A stretch of 21,969 nucleotides of DNA from Chara braunii (Eukaryota; Streptophyta; Charophyceae; Charales; Characeae), in the NCBI GenBank assembly GCA_003427395.1, contig BFEA01000086.1, positions 2,981,020 through 3,002,988 on the forward strand, given 5' to 3'. A program made the translations under genes and the position numbers. Below, one piece after another: positions 1-8,750 of the stretch (the stretch's first letter is position 1; each line of letters opens with the position of its first letter). The notes under the pieces are model-generated. The model was given only the letters and a program-made list of their open reading frames with translations, was not told where the DNA came from and ran no database searches.

Positions 1-78
<78 letters not shown>

Positions 79-80
79 AC
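1..80. repeat. (TC)n(AC)n compound microsatellite
   Basis: A perfect TC dinucleotide run fills 1-54 and switches directly to AC repeats through 80. It marks the left edge of the window and may coincide with an assembly break. Confidence 0.97.
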
Positions 81-91
81 TGCGTTGATAT

Positions 92-190
92 TTTTCTTTC
101 CCTCTCTCTCTCTCTCTTTCTCTCTCTCTCTTTCTCATGCATCGTTGCTCTGGATCACGTTGCTCTCTCTCTCTCTCTCTCGTTCTCCCT
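92..190. repeat. CT-rich imperfect microsatellite
   Basis: Several interrupted CT/TC blocks separated by short unique words. Short Leu/Ser-rich frames across it are low-complexity artefacts. Confidence 0.85.
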
Positions 191-934
191 CACACTTTAT
201 AGGCCGACCGCTTTGGCTCAACAGCGTATCCTTCCCTTGGGGCCTCTCGCTCACTGTGTATTCAATGCGTCGTTGTGCTCTGACATCGACGTCACGCCAT
301 CGGCCAGCCCACACTACGTGAAAGATGCCCGTTGCGCGCATTGTTCCTGCCGACGGCCACAGCTCACCGACTGTAGGCCGCACCCCCCGTGCAGGCCTTG
401 TGTCGTCCCGCGCCCAGGGAAAAAAGTCTGCGCTGCGTTGTGCCACCGCACACCCACGCCAAAAAGTCCGCGGGCCCGCACACGCGCGGCACTTTCGCAC
501 CATGGCCTGCGGGACCCTTATCCCACGCACGGGGAAAAAAGTCTGCAGGCCCGCGCACGCGCCGCGCTGTGCTACCCCACACCCACTCATTACCCTTATC
601 ACCTTGGACCTTTTTCCCTTGGCCGGGGCCTCCACGATAGTGCCGCCGCGAAACGCCTCGTCGGGCCCTTTTTCCCTTGCCCGCGGCCTCCACGAACCGC
701 CACCGCCAATTTCCGTGCGCCGTGGTCTCTGGTGCCACCGCGAAACGCCGCGCCGGCACTCCACGAAACGCCCCACCCACATTTTCGTTGGGCCCGGCGG
801 GACACGTCACGCTGGGCTTTTTGCTTGCTTTAGGAGTATAGAGAAGAGAAGAGAAGAGATGTCACTGGGCCCTTCGAGTCGACGCTCCACATGTGACGGG
901 ACTGTCCGGCGTCATGAAGAAGTTGGGAAGTACA
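191..934. other. GC-rich low-complexity stretch without a credible gene
   Basis: Several overlapping frames are open on both strands, but all are Arg/Pro/Ala-rich and none shows a domain; GC richness removes stop codons. The stretch holds degenerate duplications. One is the word GGAAAAAAGTCTGC at 418-431 and 533-546. Another is a ~29-bp segment beginning CCTTTTTCCCTTG near 608 and again near 667, with about two mismatches. I see a mildly repetitive spacer, not a coding gene. Confidence 0.6.
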
Positions 935-1020
935 ATTGATGTAGTTCAGTGGTTAGAGCACCGGTTAGAACTTGGAAATGGGCATTGTGGTATGAGGTTG
1001 CGGGTTCAAAACTCAATTGC
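935..1020 (+). repeat. tRNA-like sequence, probable tRNA-derived SINE head
   Basis: An A-box-like word TAGTTCAGTGG at 942-952 is followed by GTTAGAGCACC, and a B-box-like word GGTTCAAAACT lies at 1003-1013. The spacing suits an internal RNA polymerase III promoter. CAATTGA just upstream and TCAATTG just downstream could pair as a 7-bp stem. However, the T-arm does not pair well and no clear anticodon arm is visible, so this is more likely a tRNA-derived SINE head or decayed tRNA than a functional tRNA. Confidence 0.45.
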
Positions 1021-1274
1021 AGCCTTGCACATGGACACTGGCAGGGCGTTAGAATGATGCACGGTTGGACACACACAGGTCAGCTATCACAGACACTGCC
1101 TATGCACCACCCAAGGGGTAGCCCACGGTTGTTGTATGTTGGGACTGGGCAATGGTGGGATATCCTGATGTTCTTCGTCTATAGGGGGGTCACAAGACTG
1201 CTGGGTGGTTCGCACATTCTGGTTTACTCGAACCCAGCAGAGCATAGTTACATAGTATTTCACAGTATAGGTCA

Positions 1275-1712
1275 ATAGGTTGGGTCAGTTGCATGATTCA
1301 CATGAGGTCCAGGGTTCAATACCGAATCACGACGAGCTGAGGTGCAGGTTGGATATAAGTCCAAGAAGTGATCGTTACCCTAGGGTCCCCTGAGCGCAGT
1401 CGAGGATAGAGGTTAGATGGAACCGTTGGGGGGCTTAGTATTCACCGACTTCCAAGAGACCGATGTTAGGGGGGGAGGGGGGTTGCTTGTGAGCCCAAGA
1501 CAAGTGGGATAACCTGAGCCTCGTATTCGATTATGACCAGGTGGGGAGATCACATAACTGTACAAAGAATGGCTGGGATGCAGGTTGGATATAAGCAGAT
1601 GGGGAGATTTTGAAGCCTTATGGTCTTTGGTGCATGGTCAAGGATAGAGGTAATTGTAAAGGTGGGGTGGCCTAGTACTTACCTATGTCTGAGGCCAATG
1701 CTAAGGGGAGGA
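1275..1712 (+). repeat. Degenerate ~236-bp repeat, two units (left flank)
   Basis: The word GCAGGTTGGATATAAG occurs at 1344 and 1580, 236 bp apart. It is followed in each unit by related blocks: a GGTC(A)AGGATAGAGGT-like word, a GGCCTAGTACTT-like word, and a G-rich end near GCTAAGGGG. The first unit holds a B-box-like GGTTCAATACC near 1314, suggesting a tRNA-derived SINE family. The same family continues at 15353-15645 beyond the LTR retrotransposon, which therefore sits inside this repeat cluster. Confidence 0.7.
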
Positions 1713-2617
1713 TGTGATGCGCAACCTAACGCCCCGAGCGGTGTTCCATACTTCGAACGCTGATCAGAGTAGTTGGGGGTGTGGCCGAGGATTTTTGGCT
1801 GTGGGGTTGAATCACCCGGGCGAAACGGGGGATTCTTGTTTCGGGCCGAGGGTTGTCTTGTTAGGGGTTCGATCCGTTGTTGAGTGCAAGGGATGGAGGA
1901 ACAGATAGTTCCAGAGGGACCATCGACAAAAACTTAAAAAGGAAAGGCAAACGAAATTGAAAAAAAAAAAAAGAGGACGGAGGAGTGGAGTTTTCCCGCT
2001 TCCTGATGCACTTGGTTTTGCGCGGCCCTTGGGGCGGTTGGCCCAGAATCGAGTTTTCAGGCCTCAGTGTCAGACTCGCCGAGCCCGCCCGGATGACCTT
2101 GCGCGGGGTAGACTGGGGCCGGGCGGCCCGTGGGAACCCAGATTCGCGCCCGCGCTGCAAGAGAGTTCTGGGAATCGAGCCGCACCTTCGTACCCCAGGA
2201 CCAGTCTTCGCCAGGAACACGAGTCCCCCTGGCAACACCAGGGGCAGTTAAACCGAGGCCGCCATGTGGCGTGGGCCGCGGACCAGGGCAACACAGTTAG
2301 ATCACTGTAGGGCAATACTAGGGGAGGGGAAGAGAACTCATCGATCAACACAAAGCCACTCCCTCCAATATGGCAGGCTCGGGCAGGGTTATACACATGA
2401 ACGTGCTCGGTTCGTCGCAGAGCGCTCCGTATGTCCGCGTCGCAGTACACGCTACCTGACTATCGTCGTCCACGATGGGGAAGTTCGGTAGCGCGCTGCA
2501 ATCAGTGCAATGGACTGATACGAAGGTCGAGCACGGGCATGGACCCTCGCTCGCGTCCGCCGAGGCGAACGCTGGCTCCGTGCGACGATCGCCACAATCC
2601 TGCCTTGAGTTTTTTTT

Positions 2618-2675
<58 letters not shown>

Positions 2676-4096
2676 AACCGGAGTGCTGGGCCGGGAATCC
2701 TAGGTTATGCCGAGTCGTGGAGATATCAGCCGCGTCGCGGGTACGCGGACGACTGATCGCTCCAGTTATCGAGTGAAATCGTGGGACAAGGCCCGCCCGT
2801 TTCACCCGCGGCTTGCGTCGCTTGGATGGGAGAGGGGTCGGGAAGAGATGGGCGCGGAGTCTAGAGGATACACGTGATTCAGGGCAAAAAGGGGCTCATG
2901 GAAGGGAGGAGGGATCAGCACACTCATGCATTCATGCAGATGGTCGACACCCAGCAACCCCTATCATCGCGCTTGGAAGCGTGCACACACCGTGACACAC
3001 GTACTTCATAAGACCCTTGCCGACAAAGAGACATCCACATCCATAACTCTCATGTCACAGCATGCATACAACAGAGTACTCATACATCGAGACCTTGCAC
3101 ACATCCCACAGGGACAAGGCAGCAACGAAGATAAAAGCGAGTTCCTTAAGTATACAAAATTTCTCATACGACTGGCTGCCCTGGGCCCAGCCCCCAATCC
3201 ATCAGAACCCCCGACAACCATAGGGTCCATAGCCACAAGGCCCTGTCGTTGTCGGCGTTCAATCTCCACCACCGCTCGGTCCCTCCGACTGTCTTACCCC
3301 AAGTCTATCGCTAAGTTCGCCCCACGTCATCTCTCCGCCCTTCTTTTGGGCTCGTCAAGCCTGTTCGACGTCGTAGACCTCGCGCATCGCTCGCGCAGCA
3401 TTGCAGTCGAGATCAAAGAGACCGAGAGGAAGGGGTTGCGAGAATTTTTAGCGTGGAAGGCGGCGGAGAGCCAGTGCGAAGCATGGGGTGTAGATGAGCA
3501 AGGCAGAGGGAGGGCAGAGGTTCCAGAAGGATCGAAGGGAGCGAGTCAAATGATCTGCGTGATTGGGGTGGTCGTCCAAGTGGGGCATGCCTTCCGCTCT
3601 CACCACATTGACCCGACCATCCCAATTACACAGCCAATCGTTCGCAAGGATGGGTAAGGAAGGGATCAGACTTTGCTCCAGGGAAGATGAAGAGGCTTGC
3701 AAGAAGGGAACGTTCGGCAAAAAAGGAAGATGGCGCGGGGATGCAAAGCGGGAGAAAGGGTTTATGTGGCGCGCATAAATTTGAAAATCAGTCGCACGCA
3801 CAAAAATTCAAAATTCCAAAATTCCTACCTACGCTAATTCCCAACTTTCTTGAATTTTCTCGGGGCAGCCGTTAACCAACCACGCGAGTCCTGAAAAAAA
3901 AAAGAAAAATAAGTTTCTGTCCCGTCTTCCTTTTTGTAAAAAAAGAATTTCAAAGGAAAAGGCAAAAGGAAAAAGAAAAGGAAAAGAACTGAAACCCCGT
4001 TCTTCCCAGTTATCTAGAACCCGTACTTTGAGGCTTACGTGGGATTTTCCCTTAAGGGTGTGGGAAGCTGCGGAGTACGGATCCTGGCTTATCACA
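1713..4096 (-). repeat. 3' LTR of the retrotransposon (left copy)
   Basis: It aligns over its length with 12770-15352. Shared landmarks are the segment around ACTTCGAA near 1750, the GT microsatellite, the purine-rich stretch near 3940-3990 and the terminal TATCACATC. It is ~200 bp shorter than the right copy, which is explained by a 202-bp insertion there. The perfect 12-mer TGTGATGCGCAA occurs at its outer edge (1713-1724) and just inside its inner edge (4099-4110), so the exact outer boundary is uncertain by about 12 bp. A plus-strand open frame at 2926-3657 is antisense to the element and broken in the other LTR, so it is not called. Confidence 0.88.
2622..2674. repeat. (TG)n microsatellite inside the 3' LTR
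   Basis: A TG run preceded by eleven or more T at 2610-2620. The equivalent place in the 5' LTR holds a longer (TC)n(TG)n tract, so the tract has changed since insertion. Confidence 0.95.
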
Positions 4097-4401
4097 TCTG
4101 TGATGCGCAAAGGGCTCCAAAAAATCAGCAGTCTCCTGACTGCTGTATTGGTGTCCTAATTACTCTGAGGATCCGGGCGACCTCTTCATCGCCAGCTGGC
4201 CCCGAGCATTGCCTACTCTACTTCGATGCGTCCCGCATCGCTGTTGATCTGTCTCCCTATTGTACACCCGACCGGGCGGCCTCTTCATCATCAGCTGGCC
4301 CGATCGGTAAGCAACCGATTGTCATCAAATTTTTTTATTTTTTTTTATACACAGTGCGTTTTGACGCGCGACCTTTATGACTAAGAAGAAGAAGAAAAAG
4401 T
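4097..4401 (-). other. 3' non-coding segment of the retrotransposon
   Basis: It lies between the end of ORF-B and the 3' LTR. A perfect hairpin, CAGCAGTC-TCCT-GACTGCTG, occupies 4126-4145. A 28-bp segment starting GGGCGACCTCTTCATC at 4175-4202 repeats at 4274-4301 with three mismatches. The place where a polypurine tract is expected (minus strand, directly before the LTR at 4097) is not purine-rich. T-runs lie at 4329-4346. Confidence 0.55.
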
Positions 4402-5785
4402 TCAAAGGAAGTGGTCGATCTCAGGGTTGAGAGGAGGAGGGAGAGGGGGAAGAAAAGCTGCCAGCGCAGCTGGGGTCGTCGGCGCCTTCACTTCGTTGCA
4501 GTGGTGTTGGACGAAGGAGGGGTAAAGGAAGGCCACCGGCACGTGCGATAGGACACGTGGCGCCAGATCTGCGATAGCCCGTACGACCCGTCGTCGCACT
4601 GGGCGATTCTCGGGACCCGTCATCGCCAGATGGGTCTCAGTATATGATCTCCTCTCCCTCCTGAGCACCACGAGGACGAGGAGGTGGTACATGGCGTTCG
4701 AACGAATGTCGGTCTTGTAAATGAGCGTCCCCACCAGTCTGGCTGCTACACAACCTTCCAACAGCGGCTGCAAAAACGGTTCCCATGCGGGATCAGGACG
4801 CGGGGCCCCCTCAATCGCCTCGAGCCTGATTGTTCCATGCTCCACCATGAACTCGACGTCCGTCGGGTGGACCGTCCGGCTCGGAGGAATTACTAAGGTC
4901 AATGATCGAGGCACCCCGGGATGGCTGGCGGAAGTGGAAAGGTCCTGCGAGGATGGGGGGTCTGGGTGTGGGATATGGTACTCCTCCCACTCCTCCTACT
5001 CCTGCTGGTGCTGACGGGCCGGCTCCATCGAGGTTGAGGTCGGGAAGGAGCGGTGGCGGTGGTGTCGGCTCCGGATGGCTCCTGCATATCCGCAATCTGC
5101 TGGTCCCAGCTCTTTCTCCCGATGGAGGTCCCTCGATCGGTGCGGCTTTGCTCTCTGGAACGGGGTCAGGCCTCCGCACTGGCACGAGCTGGACCACGTC
5201 TTCTCTGGGTCCTACTCGGCTCCCTTGCGCCTCCGACGATGGTTGGCGATGTCTCTTCTTGGGTTCCTTCCTGGGGGTCTTCAGGGCTACTGGTCTGGGT
5301 TAGGACGAGGGAGGCTGCAACAGTTTCCCGTCGCTGAAGTCCACCACCTTTTCCCCTGTTCGTGCAGGGTAGTCAGGTATGGTGACCGCGTGGTACGTCC
5401 TCCGCGGTGCTGATGCGGTGCGCAACCGGGGTTGGAGATTTGCTTCCTCACTGAGTCACTGGCGATCACTTGGGCGATGGACAGTAGCTCAATGTGGATG
5501 AGCTCCAACAACCCCGGCCTGCTCATCCCGATCTTTCCGAACGGATATAGTGCCACCGTCCCCTCTTTCTGCTCAGGCTTGGGTCTCGTGATTGGGTCTC
5601 GTAATCACGTAATAGACGAGCAAGTGCTCACCGATGTTGTGGTCGTCGTGCGCCACGTAGAACCGGAACATGCCCGACACCACCGATTTATACAGCGCCC
5701 GATGCAACTCCCACGCGTCTTCGTCAGCGTATGGTAACGGCTCCACGTCAGTCAGCTCCACCAGGTACTCTGAGAAATTGCGCAT
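4402..5785 (-). pseudogene. ORF-B: broken extra sense ORF of the retrotransposon, unknown function
   Basis: Minus-strand reading, starting from an ATG at 5783-5785, gives a protein of roughly 450 residues in several frames. The first block runs 5785-5573. It shifts near 5565 into a block with the words YPFGKIGM and ELLSIAQVIASD, shifts again near 5430, has a TAA at 5300-5302, and continues through a Pro-rich middle. It shifts once more near 4915 and ends at 4402. The middle carries a basic cluster, KTPRKEPKKRHR, resembling a nuclear localisation signal, followed by Pro/Gly-rich probably disordered sequence. The C-terminal block has a short hydrophobic run (MYHLLVLVV) but no convincing membrane anchor, signal peptide or envelope motif. 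I do not recognise a family. The N- and C-terminal blocks resemble each other and ORF-A. Coding status is inferred from sustained compositionally normal frames in the element's sense direction. Confidence 0.5.
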
Positions 5786-5852
5786 GGGACAGGGACTTTC
5801 AGTGAGTTGGAAGGGAAGGGTGGTGGGCACAGTAAGAGAAGAAGGGAGGCAT

Positions 5853-6400
5853 TTAGTACGAGGGAGGGGGAATAGCTTGGATGTTGAGAGGGTCAGCGGG
5901 AGGGAATAGTGCGGGTAGTTGGACTACTAATGTAAGCAGGCCATCTGGTGCCCGTTCAACAGTGAATCGTAAGCCGTGAAGCAATGGTCGCCCCACGCCT
6001 GGCACCCGTGCCACCAATCTCACCACTTGTCATGCGTAATTCCGTAGGAAAGTCTGCACCGGCTTCCGATACCGCTCCGCCAAGATCGTTAAGTCACTGA
6101 TGAAGGTGCGACGATATGCACGAAGTTGGCCGCCACTCAAAGCGCACGGAACTCGATTAACACTCTCATGGTCTCCCGATTCGATAGTTGTGTCACGTCC
6201 ACATACACCCCCACGTATGTCACCCGCTCACACAAGAGCGAATACGTGGCAAGATCCGCAATGCTAGGCCCTGACACGTTCACCTGCTGGATGTCGTACC
6301 GCAGCTGCCGATCATCATTAAATTGATGTCGCAACAGGTGATTCGCGATTGGAGCTTGAAAATGTTCGATTGGCTCATGCTCCTGCTGGCACTGGCTCAT
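5853..6400 (-). pseudogene. ORF-A: broken small sense ORF after pol, unknown function
   Basis: An ATG at 6398-6400 lies one base after the pol TAG (6402-6404), giving TAG-G-ATG on the minus strand. The frame runs to about 6137, where a one-base shift is needed. It then continues through RAYRRTFISDLTILAERY and a single TGA at 6030-6032 to a TAA at 5853-5855, about 180 residues in all. No known domain is recognised. The arrangement next to the pol stop is what termination-reinitiation would use, which is an inference. The TGA is one C-to-T change from CGA. Confidence 0.5.
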
Positions 6401-6401
6401 C

Positions 6402-6890
6402 CTATGCGATCGAGCTCTCAACACAAAAGGGCGATGCGGATTGGAAAGAGGAAGAAGAAGCAGTGGAGGACGAGGAGGAGGAAGAAGGCCTGGACGGAGC
6501 AGGAACCCGCTCGTGGTCCAGCGATGGCCGAAATGGGCGAAGCGCAGCGGCATCGCGAGTCAACGGTCTGGCTTGCGTGTTGTGTTTGGGGACGAGTTTC
6601 ACGGAGAGTTGGCCTTGTGTGCCAACGTTCGTCACCTCGTAAATGCCAGTGTAACGAGGATGGATATTGGAGGAGCGCGCAGATTTCCGTACCTGCACCA
6701 GATCCCCGATCTTATAGCGGGCCAGTGGGCCTATGGATGCATGTCTGTTCTCATAATCTCGGATCTGCCGTTGATGCGTCTGATCCACGACTTTTTGTCG
6801 CCTCAGGGCTAACGCGGGGTAGGTCCTAACCATCAAATCCACATAATGTTGGGCCTTCTCGGTGTTGAGCCCGAGTCGCTCTAACTTCCG
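6402..6890 (-). pseudogene. pol: Integrase C-terminal region (GPY/F-like)
   Basis: The frame enters after a one-base shift near 6888-6893, in the linker following the catalytic core. It reads through a conserved helix (LGLNTEKAQHYVDLMVRTYPA) into the integrase C-terminal module. There KIGDLVQVRK and PRYTGIYEV match the GPY/F module seen in many Ty3/Gypsy integrases, which aids DNA binding and multimerisation. The tail is Ser/Pro-rich and ends at TAG 6402-6404. No chromodomain follows. Confidence 0.8.
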
Positions 6891-8139
6891 TACCCACTAG
6901 AGGTGACAGCTGCATGCGGGGGACACTATTGGTCCTTAGTTGAAATTGGGACACCCCTATACTACCGTGGGGGGTGGCCCGATAGACAGCCAAGATATGG
7001 TCGACTATGACGGGCCAGGGCGTGGTATCCCTTGCAGTAATATTCCGTCTAAGGGCGGTCTTAATCATTCGGTTGGCGTTCTCCACAAACCCATTGGCGT
7101 GTGGCCAGTGCCCTTGTGAGTATGAAATCCTATCGTCGGCCCTTACGAGATGTCGCTCTACTTCCCCTTGGAACTCAGACTCGTTATCCATGTGTACCTC
7201 CTCTACGTCCCAATGCACGCATAGAAAGCGATTAACATACCAGGGGTAGGTCTCGATCCACTTGGAAAAAATATCGACGACCACTAGAAGGACATTGAGC
7301 TCACCCTGATCGACAGGACCCCTCGGTACGTTGATATCCGCCGTATTGATGCAAACTCGCTGAAAGCGGCGATCTACCCTAGTCGGTATCATTGTGTGGG
7401 GCATCTGTACTAGCGCCTTACCTGCCGCCCAGGCCGGGCAATTCTGAACGATGTATCTGACATCTTCCCGAATTCTCGACCAATACCATCCATTTTTCTC
7501 AATGTTTTTTTTCGTGTATTTGACAGCGAAGTGGACCGCATCCTCTTCGTGTGCAGCTCGTGTCCAATCGAACCTAGCGAGAGGGTGTGGAACCATCAAC
7601 CAACTAGACCCTCTATCATCATTGTTTTTTTGTTCTTGCAAGGCAGATTCCTGCCAACGATAATCATGAGCCCGTTCCGTGACTCGCCGACGTTCCGCCT
7701 TGGTAAGCTCCTCCTGCAGGTCTCCTTTCAGTCTCCTTAACAGGAGGAGATCCGTCCAGACTTCCGCTTTGCAGACACTTGGCGAAAATACGTCCTCTGT
7801 CCTAGCCTCTAAGTATCGTTTCTCCGTGGGTACTTGGTCCGTTCGGCATTCGGGACAGACCCCCCTCTTCTCGCTCCGGTACCTAACGCAACACCCGTGG
7901 GACCAAATCACGTAGCATTGGCTACATTGTACCCATGAGACAAAACTAGGCCCTCCCGGGTGTGAATCTTTCTGATCCGGTATCATAGGCAATGTGCAAA
8001 AGAAACAGGTGTTCATAGACGGAGAGTCGGGGATAGAGGAATGGGTCGAAGAACGGGGAAAAGACGAAGGGGCAATTGCCTCTTCAGGGGAGATCGTCAT
8101 CTTGTCTCTCGGTAGTTCCCTTGCGAAGGACGTGCACCT
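6891..8139 (-). pseudogene. pol: Pol segment: PHD-finger-like domain plus integrase core
   Basis: On the minus strand this frame first encodes a C4HC3 zinc-finger pattern (8007-7846): C-x2-C-x23-C-x2-C-x5-H-x2-C-x10-C-x2-C, with SWVQC before the third Cys and a Trp two residues before the His, as in PHD fingers. After a charged linker comes the integrase zinc-binding domain: two His at 7551 and 7533, Cys at 7440, and the last Cys replaced by Trp (7431-7429). The catalytic core has Asp at 7338, then LLVVVDIFSKW, Asp of DNESEF at 7188 and Glu of NGFVEN at 7083, with 34 residues between the last two. Integrase joins the cDNA to host DNA in the nucleus. The frame differs from RNase H upstream, which hits TGA at 8084-8086. 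The damaged HHCC and the frameshifts make it non-functional. Confidence 0.8.
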
Positions 8140-8478
8140 GTGTAGCACACCGAACATGTTCGGAGCTTTTCCTAACGTCCAAACATGTTCGGGTGTTCGA
8201 CCGAACACCCCCCAAACGTGTTCGGCCGAACATATTAAAAAAAAAAAAAAAAAAAAAACTTTTGTGTTTTGGTTTTTGATTTTTAACTCGAGTTTGGTTA
8301 CGAATTTGAGCATACCCCCAAGGCAAAAGTTGTTTTTTATTTTTATTTTACATAACATATAATTTTTTCAGATTTTTCGGAAAACTTTTTTTTTTTTATG
8401 TTTGCGTTTGGGGGGGGGTTGGCAATTGTTCGCGTTCGGTCACCGAACCCGAACACGATGCTACATAGACGTGCACCT
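8129..8478. mobile_element. Non-autonomous DNA transposon (MITE-like) inserted in pol
   Basis: An 11-bp perfect direct repeat, GACGTGCACCT, at 8129-8139 and 8468-8478 brackets a 328-bp insert (8140-8467). The insert ends carry an inverted TGTAGCA/TGCTACA (8141-8147 and 8459-8465). Subterminal regions are packed with CCGAAC/GTTCGG words in both orientations, including palindromic CCGAACATGTTCGG; the centre is A/T-rich with an A-run near 8236-8257. Removing the insert with one repeat copy removes 339 bp and keeps the RNase H frame. An 8-11-bp duplication suits the hAT or Mutator superfamilies; the family is not determined. It carries no transposase. Confidence 0.8.
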
Positions 8479-8750
8479 CCCCGTAGCGAGGCTCCGTCGG
8501 GGGCGAGGCAGGCTTCCACGGAATGAGCCGCTCGTTCGCCAGACACTTCTTCGGTGGCTTAAGGCGGGTCAGTACATCCACATTTTCGTGTTGCTTGGTA
8601 GCACGATGGTGAATGTTGAAATCGTAGTCTTGCAGCCTCACTGCCCACCTTCCCAAAGTTCCCGTATAATCTGTGTTGTTTTGTAATGACAACAAGGGCT
8701 GATGATCCGTCACCTATACAAACTTGTGACCGTAGAGATACAGTCGAAAA
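8479..8750 (-). pseudogene. pol: RNase H C-terminal part
   Basis: Minus-strand frame with YLYGHKF, an in-frame TAG at 8714-8716, then VTDHQPL, which supplies a conserved RNase H Asp. LGRWAVRLQDYDFNIHHR follows, typical of the end of Ty3/Gypsy RNase H. A one-base shift near 8750 separates it from the preceding segment. RNase H removes template RNA during reverse transcription. The TAG is one C-to-T change from CAG. The downstream tail is cut by the transposon at 8140-8467. Confidence 0.82.

Noticed and set aside
135-939. Several long overlapping frames on both strands (up to ~215 codons)
   Set aside because: GC-rich low-complexity DNA removes stop codons in all frames; the products are Arg/Pro-rich with no domain and overlap on both strands.
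2926-3657. 243-codon plus-strand ORF antisense inside the 3' LTR
   Set aside because: The same region of the 5' LTR is broken by indels and the palindromic insertion, and no domain is recognised; it gains nothing from the element's sense direction.
4402-6400. Envelope-like gene
   Set aside because: No signal peptide, fusion peptide, cysteine-rich ectodomain or C-terminal membrane anchor is seen; only one short hydrophobic run.
6137-6842. Plus-strand frames opposite the integrase C-terminus (Glu/Arg-rich)
   Set aside because: They are antisense shadows of the Ser/Pro-rich tail and ORF-A; the minus-strand reading has recognisable integrase motifs.
8149-8240. Operator or CRISPR-like array from repeated CCGAAC/GTTCGG words
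   Set aside because: The words are irregularly spaced in both orientations and lie inside a defined transposon insert, so they read as subterminal transposon motifs.
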